A stretch of DNA of 64,000 bases from the NCBI GenBank assembly GCA_016786845.1, contig JAEUVB010000023.1, forward strand, positions 248,001-312,000, written 5' to 3'. Shown here piece after piece: positions 60,509 to 64,000 of the stretch. A program made the translations under genes and the position numbers. The notes below the pieces were generated by a model. The model saw only the letters and a program-made list of their open reading frames with translations. It ran no database searches and was not told the origin of the DNA. Origin of the DNA: Chitinophagaceae bacterium (GTDB lineage: Bacteria > Bacteroidota > Bacteroidia > Chitinophagales > Chitinophagaceae). Numbering within the stretch: position 1 is the stretch's first letter; each line of letters begins with the position of its first letter.

Positions 60509-61657
60509 TTAAAAACTCCTAAGCGTCTTTGGATGAAAGGTCTTCCAGCTATGCCAGAATTCCTGATAGACCGGGATTGACTTGAGGCGCATCGTTTGAT
60601 CATTGGTAGATACTCCGGAAAAAGAATATTGATGTTGCCCATCTGAAATCATATCACCGACCAGGGTATAATGTAAGTCTTTTTGAACTTCGAATGCATT
60701 AAAGCTATGCCCGTCCTTGGCCAGTATAATAATAATCTGTTGTCCTGCAATTTGGTCTTCAATCAATCGATCTCGTTTCAATTGATTCCAGTCGTACGCT
60801 TTAGATACTTTTTTATAAACGATGCCCAGTATCCATGATTTTCTTTGCCATGATGCCGTATCGGTACCCGTTAAAAGGCTTCTGCTTTCTCCGCTTTCAT
60901 ACTTACCGGTATTGTCGTAATGAACAATAGAAGCCGGATCAGGCAACATCATTTGACCATCAGGGTATTGACTAAAAAACTGCTTGATGGTCATTTGACG
61001 ACTGAATATTTCACGCAAATATTTTCCTTTATGGGCGCCGGCCACACACTCTCCATTGGCTTGACGCCACCAACTACCTGTAGATTTATCTTCAAAAAGC
61101 GCATTAAAATGATCCATACCTGCCAAGCTAAAAGTTTCTTCTGTACTGTCTACCATAGTACTGTAGACTCTTCCACTACGACAAACACTGCAATAAGTAA
61201 CCATCACCGGCTCACCGTGATAAAAATCTCTTACCTGATGATGATAGGCCAAATACCGAATGGGAAAAGCTTTCGCTTCCATATCATTCACCAAGGTCAG
61301 CACCAAACTTCCTTCCGGCAAAGTCGACTCTTTGATATCTCCGAATAATAATTGTTGAGGCTGCAGGAACATCCTGTCCGCCCTCATTTTTACATTGAAA
61401 AAATAGGCCGCCGTAAAACCTATTAGAATAAACAAGATCGGAATTCCTTTTAATTTGTCCGACATAACCCGTTTTAAACCGATCAACATCATGATCGCAA
61501 AAAACATCCTGAACCACCAACGATAATGGTTCATGATATAAGCTACCGATATTGAATCCATTTGCTGACTCCCAGGCATGGGCATAATGAGATAAACAGA
61601 CAGGATTTCAAACAGAATCCAGGCCATCACTCCAAAATAAAATAAGCGTTTGGTCAT
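60509..61657 (-). CDS. DUF3179 domain membrane-anchored protein
   Basis: The 382-residue protein has three N-terminal hydrophobic segments (about 6-28, 45-63, 72-88) and a large extracytoplasmic DUF3179 region (about 110-375). Family markers are VNDMEAKAFPIRYLAYH, VMVTYCSVCRSGRVYST, LAGMDHFNALFEDKSTGSWW and a late region with GHSFNAFEVQ. The two cysteines of CSVC could bind a metal or form a disulphide. No biochemical role is known for the family. It is flanked by the barrel-protein gene (convergent) and the TPR/GT-C gene. Confidence 0.78.
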   Translation of the reverse strand: MTKRLFYFGVMAWILFEILSVYLIMPMPGSQQMDSISVAYIMNHYRWWFRMFFAIMMLIGLKRVMSDKLKGIPILFILIGFTAAYFFNVKMRADRMFLQPQQLLFGDIKESTLPEGSLVLTLVNDMEAKAFPIRYLAYHHQVRDFYHGEPVMVTYCSVCRSGRVYSTMVDSTEETFSLAGMDHFNALFEDKSTGSWWRQANGECVAGAHKGKYLREIFSRQMTIKQFFSQYPDGQMMLPDPASIVHYDNTGKYESGESRSLLTGTDTASWQRKSWILGIVYKKVSKAYDWNQLKRDRLIEDQIAGQQIIIILAKDGHSFNAFEVQKDLHYTLVGDMISDGQHQYSFSGVSTNDQTMRLKSIPVYQEFWHSWKTFHPKTLRSF

Positions 61658-61737
61658 AAAATTCCCTTCACGTTTTTAGAGGTAAAATAAAGAAAGACAC
61701 GAAGGTATTGATTATATACACACCCCTCGAAACAGAC

Positions 61738-63762
61738 TTATGGCAATACGCCTTGCACCTTCTGTATATCCGGGTTTTTCGGATCCAATTGATAGGCTTT
61801 ACTCCAGGCTTCCTTTGCTTTCGCATAGTCACCCGCATTATAAGAGAACCCGCCCAAATCATACCAATACTTGGCATTATCGGGACTCATCTCCACCGCC
61901 TTGAGCAACCAATATTGTCCTTCTTTCCATTGTTGCTTGCTGCCCAAATTAAATCCTTTGGCATAATAGGAGCCTCCTAACAAATTATAATAAATCGGTT
62001 TATTTGGATGATGCGGATAAATTTTAAATGCAATGTCCCAACATTTTTTTGCACTGTCATATTGTTCGGTTTTCGCATAGGCTAATCCCAAATTCATATA
62101 CCCATTGACGAAACCGGGGTGCAACTGAATGGCCTTGCGTCCGTAGACTACTGATTTTGCGATCAGTTCTTTCTCCCTGGATTTGTTTCGCGGCTGGTCT
62201 GACAAATCAAGATAACGGGAAGCGGCATTCCCATTCAAGGATGTGCTTTCAGGCATGATTTCTACATCCGTTAAGGCCAATGTAATATCACTTTGCCAGG
62301 CTTTATTTCGTGATATTGTTTTCATTGAATATAAAACCAGAATAGGCAACACTAAAAATAGTGCCACTTGCTTTTGTTTCATTTTTTCGGCTAACCAATA
62401 GAGTCCAAAACCCAAAACCATACAATAACCTAAGGAAGAATGAAACACCAAACGTTCGCCCATAGTGGCACCCACATTGAAGATGAGATTGGTCACCAAT
62501 AATATATTGAACAAATAAAATCCTACGGCAAAAGCCATCCAGTTGCGCTTACGGAAAGCATAAAAACCACCGGCCACCATTCCGATCAACAGAAGGATAC
62601 TGAGCCACACTTCCGGATTGCTGAAATCGCGGTAAGGAATACTATTGAATCCATAATCTGAACTTAGTGGATGAGGAAATATCTGCGTCATTAAGTACTT
62701 CAGAAAAATATACAATTTCGTCGCGAGTTGCTGCGATTCATTGGCCAGCAAATAAGGATTATTCAACAACTCCGTATCCTGTAAATCCGATTTACCCATC
62801 ACGATACCGGCTTGTTGACGCATCATAAAATACACCAAAAACACGCCGAACAAAGTAAGTCCAACCGGAACAAGATTCTTGAATTCCAACTTCTTCTCGC
62901 TAAATAAATAGAGTGATAAGGGAACCAATATCAACAAAGTAGCACCATACTCCTTGGACAACATCGCCGCCAAAAAGGATATTCCGGTAATCACTAAATA
63001 TTTCATCGTCTTTGTGGCCTCATATCGATGCGCGTAAAAGAGCGTAAGCAACATAAACGCGAATGAAAAAATTTCATCCCGGCTTTTTACATTGGCGACT
63101 ACCTCTGTATGTATAGGGTGCGCCAAAAACAACAAAGAAATGATAAAGGCCAGCAACTTATTATTTTTGAATACGACCCGACTCAGGAAAAGAAACAGCA
63201 CACAAATAGCTAATCCATAAAACAATACATTATTGACATGTCTTAAAGTAAATCCCTTCACACGACAATCCCGATCGTTATACAAGCCATCGCCGCTGAG
63301 ATCTTCGCTGACATCCTGTTTACCATTTTTATTTTCATCCCAACAATTTGCTTCGTAGGCTGCATTGTCTCGGGTACCGATGAATTCTTGCTCGATGGCA
63401 AAACTGGCCACAGACAAAGGACGATAACGACCGCCGGATAATTGAGCGGTCGTATTCATTTGCTTGTAAAAACTATCAAACAAATCCTTGCTGAAAATAT
63501 TCGGCATACCCTGAATACCTTGCAATACGTATTCATTCTTACAAATCACGATATCATCGTCCAAAGCAAATTGATGCTTGAACGTATTCGCATACAACAG
63601 TATACTGAACAACATCAGTAACACATAGGGGATATACCCTGCCAGTAGTTTTGCATGCCATGATGAATCGGGGGTTTGCATATCTGTCGTTTCTTGAACG
63701 ACCTGCTGTACAGGTGCTGTTGGGGCGACACGCTGTACAGGCTTATTTTTTTGCTTAGACAT
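61738..63762 (-). CDS. GT-C membrane protein with C-terminal TPR repeats (TMTC-like)
   Basis: The 674-residue protein has a polar N-terminal tail (1-38) and about ten membrane helices (40-500). TPR repeats (about 520-674) follow, with VNGYMNLGLAYAKTEQYDSA and KYWYDLGGFSYNAGDYAKA. The acidic first loop (FALDDDIVICKNEYVLQG) is the catalytic-type loop of PMT/TMTC glycosyltransferases. Residues 140-166 hold a Cys-bounded insert with two calcium-type loops (DENKNGKQDVSE and DLSGDGLYNDRD). TMTC proteins O-mannosylate exported proteins in eukaryotes; in this phylum the role is unproved, but protein O-glycosylation is a fair hypothesis. Confidence 0.78.
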   Translation of the reverse strand: MSKQKNKPVQRVAPTAPVQQVVQETTDMQTPDSSWHAKLLAGYIPYVLLMLFSILLYANTFKHQFALDDDIVICKNEYVLQGIQGMPNIFSKDLFDSFYKQMNTTAQLSGGRYRPLSVASFAIEQEFIGTRDNAAYEANCWDENKNGKQDVSEDLSGDGLYNDRDCRVKGFTLRHVNNVLFYGLAICVLFLFLSRVVFKNNKLLAFIISLLFLAHPIHTEVVANVKSRDEIFSFAFMLLTLFYAHRYEATKTMKYLVITGISFLAAMLSKEYGATLLILVPLSLYLFSEKKLEFKNLVPVGLTLFGVFLVYFMMRQQAGIVMGKSDLQDTELLNNPYLLANESQQLATKLYIFLKYLMTQIFPHPLSSDYGFNSIPYRDFSNPEVWLSILLLIGMVAGGFYAFRKRNWMAFAVGFYLFNILLVTNLIFNVGATMGERLVFHSSLGYCMVLGFGLYWLAEKMKQKQVALFLVLPILVLYSMKTISRNKAWQSDITLALTDVEIMPESTSLNGNAASRYLDLSDQPRNKSREKELIAKSVVYGRKAIQLHPGFVNGYMNLGLAYAKTEQYDSAKKCWDIAFKIYPHHPNKPIYYNLLGGSYYAKGFNLGSKQQWKEGQYWLLKAVEMSPDNAKYWYDLGGFSYNAGDYAKAKEAWSKAYQLDPKNPDIQKVQGVLP

Positions 63763-63825
63763 AGAATAGGTTCGTATGAATGGCTAAAATAATACAGTAT
63801 GTTGATTTTTTTACAGAGAAATCTT

Positions 63826-64000
63826 TTAGATGGTCTGTACGAACCGATAGGCTTCTTCTAACAGAAAGAAACTCCCGGTCACCAAAATCAGATCCTCTTT
63901 CTCCGCCATATTCAAGGCTGCTTGCAAAGCCTCGGTAACCGTAGCGATGGACCTCCCTTTCAGTCCGGCTTCCATGGCTTGATCATATAACTCCAAATAA
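63826..64000 (-). CDS. folC: Folylpolyglutamate/dihydrofolate synthase, C-terminal fragment (gene runs off the window)
   Basis: The last 57 residues before a TAA at 63826 are open to the window edge. They include SIATVTEALQAAL, KEDLILVTGSFFLLEEA and a short tail, which match the C-terminal ligase domain of FolC (usual ending DLILVTGS..LVAE). FolC adds glutamate to folates and makes dihydrofolate from dihydropteroate. The ATPase core lies outside the window, so the call rests on the tail alone. The upstream gap to the TPR/GT-C gene is 63 bp. Confidence 0.75.
   Translation of the reverse strand, partial: YLELYDQAMEAGLKGRSIATVTEALQAALNMAEKEDLILVTGSFFLLEEAYRFVQTI

Noticed and set aside
1..64000. 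tRNA or rRNA genes, insertion sequences, prophage
   Set aside because: Reading the gaps on both strands showed no cloverleaf with a TTCGA arm, no rRNA landmark, and no transposase, integrase or phage structural gene.

Overview
This window is a chromosomal segment of a member of the Bacteroidota. Four observations support that: at least five proteins end in a type IX secretion (T9SS) C-terminal sorting domain with a YPNP-type motif; candidate promoters carry the phylum's TAnnTTTG -7 box; Shine-Dalgarno sequences are largely absent; and several genes belong to typical Bacteroidota families (short AMP nucleosidase, DarA/DarB, multi-copy FN3 surface proteins). Base composition is moderate to AT-rich. 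The order or genus cannot be fixed from the sequence; the gene content would suit Chitinophagales/Saprospiria-like or flavobacterial relatives. No rRNA, tRNA, insertion sequence, prophage or CRISPR array was seen.

Layout. 1-460: the start of an exported protein on the minus strand behind a TPP riboswitch. 460-9480: secreted proteins (C25 gingipain-like peptidase, S8 subtilase, choice-of-anchor-V protein) around a thioesterase-cinA pair. 9560-17060: mixed housekeeping genes (fbp, ribH, lutA), a CpeT-like protein, a NamZ muramidase and a multipass GT-C-like membrane protein. 17144-28640: a cell-surface polysaccharide locus with an O-antigen ligase/polymerase, two GT4 enzymes, a Wzm/Wzt exporter, a large double-GT2 protein, and an AlgJ/AlgI-type O-acetylation pair. 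28680-33000: a metal-handling cluster (CDF exporter, outer-membrane protein, DUF2231 protein, His/acid-rich small protein) behind a POT peptide transporter. 33070-39300: a dihaem-like lipoprotein, an OppB-type permease, and two tandemly duplicated 650-residue FN3/T9SS proteins. 39460-46290: a tyrosine/histidine ammonia-lyase, an ABC ATPase, rimO, ftsY, a 21-bp minisatellite, and pyrR-pyrB. 46440-53950: membrane glycosyltransferase-like proteins, GT9, FkbM methyltransferase and a darA-darB pair. 54100-64000: eno, amn, LD-carboxypeptidase, metG, DUF3179, a TPR/GT-C protein and the 3' end of folC.

How the genes work together. The ammonia-lyase closely resembles, from memory, the flavobacterial tyrosine ammonia-lyases linked to flexirubin pigments, and darA/darB encode the dialkylresorcinol half of the same pigment. 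In this window they lie 11-13 kb apart among unrelated genes, so the pathway appears to be split. The polysaccharide block reads as a self-contained assembly, export and acetylation unit. Intergenic DNA holds several unassigned elements: three copies of a structured repeat, each just downstream of a stop codon; a 21-bp tandem repeat; a perfect 10-bp inverted repeat between darA and eno; and several promoters whose -7 box nearly touches the start codon. Product calls rest on motif recognition and memory of families; no database search was run.
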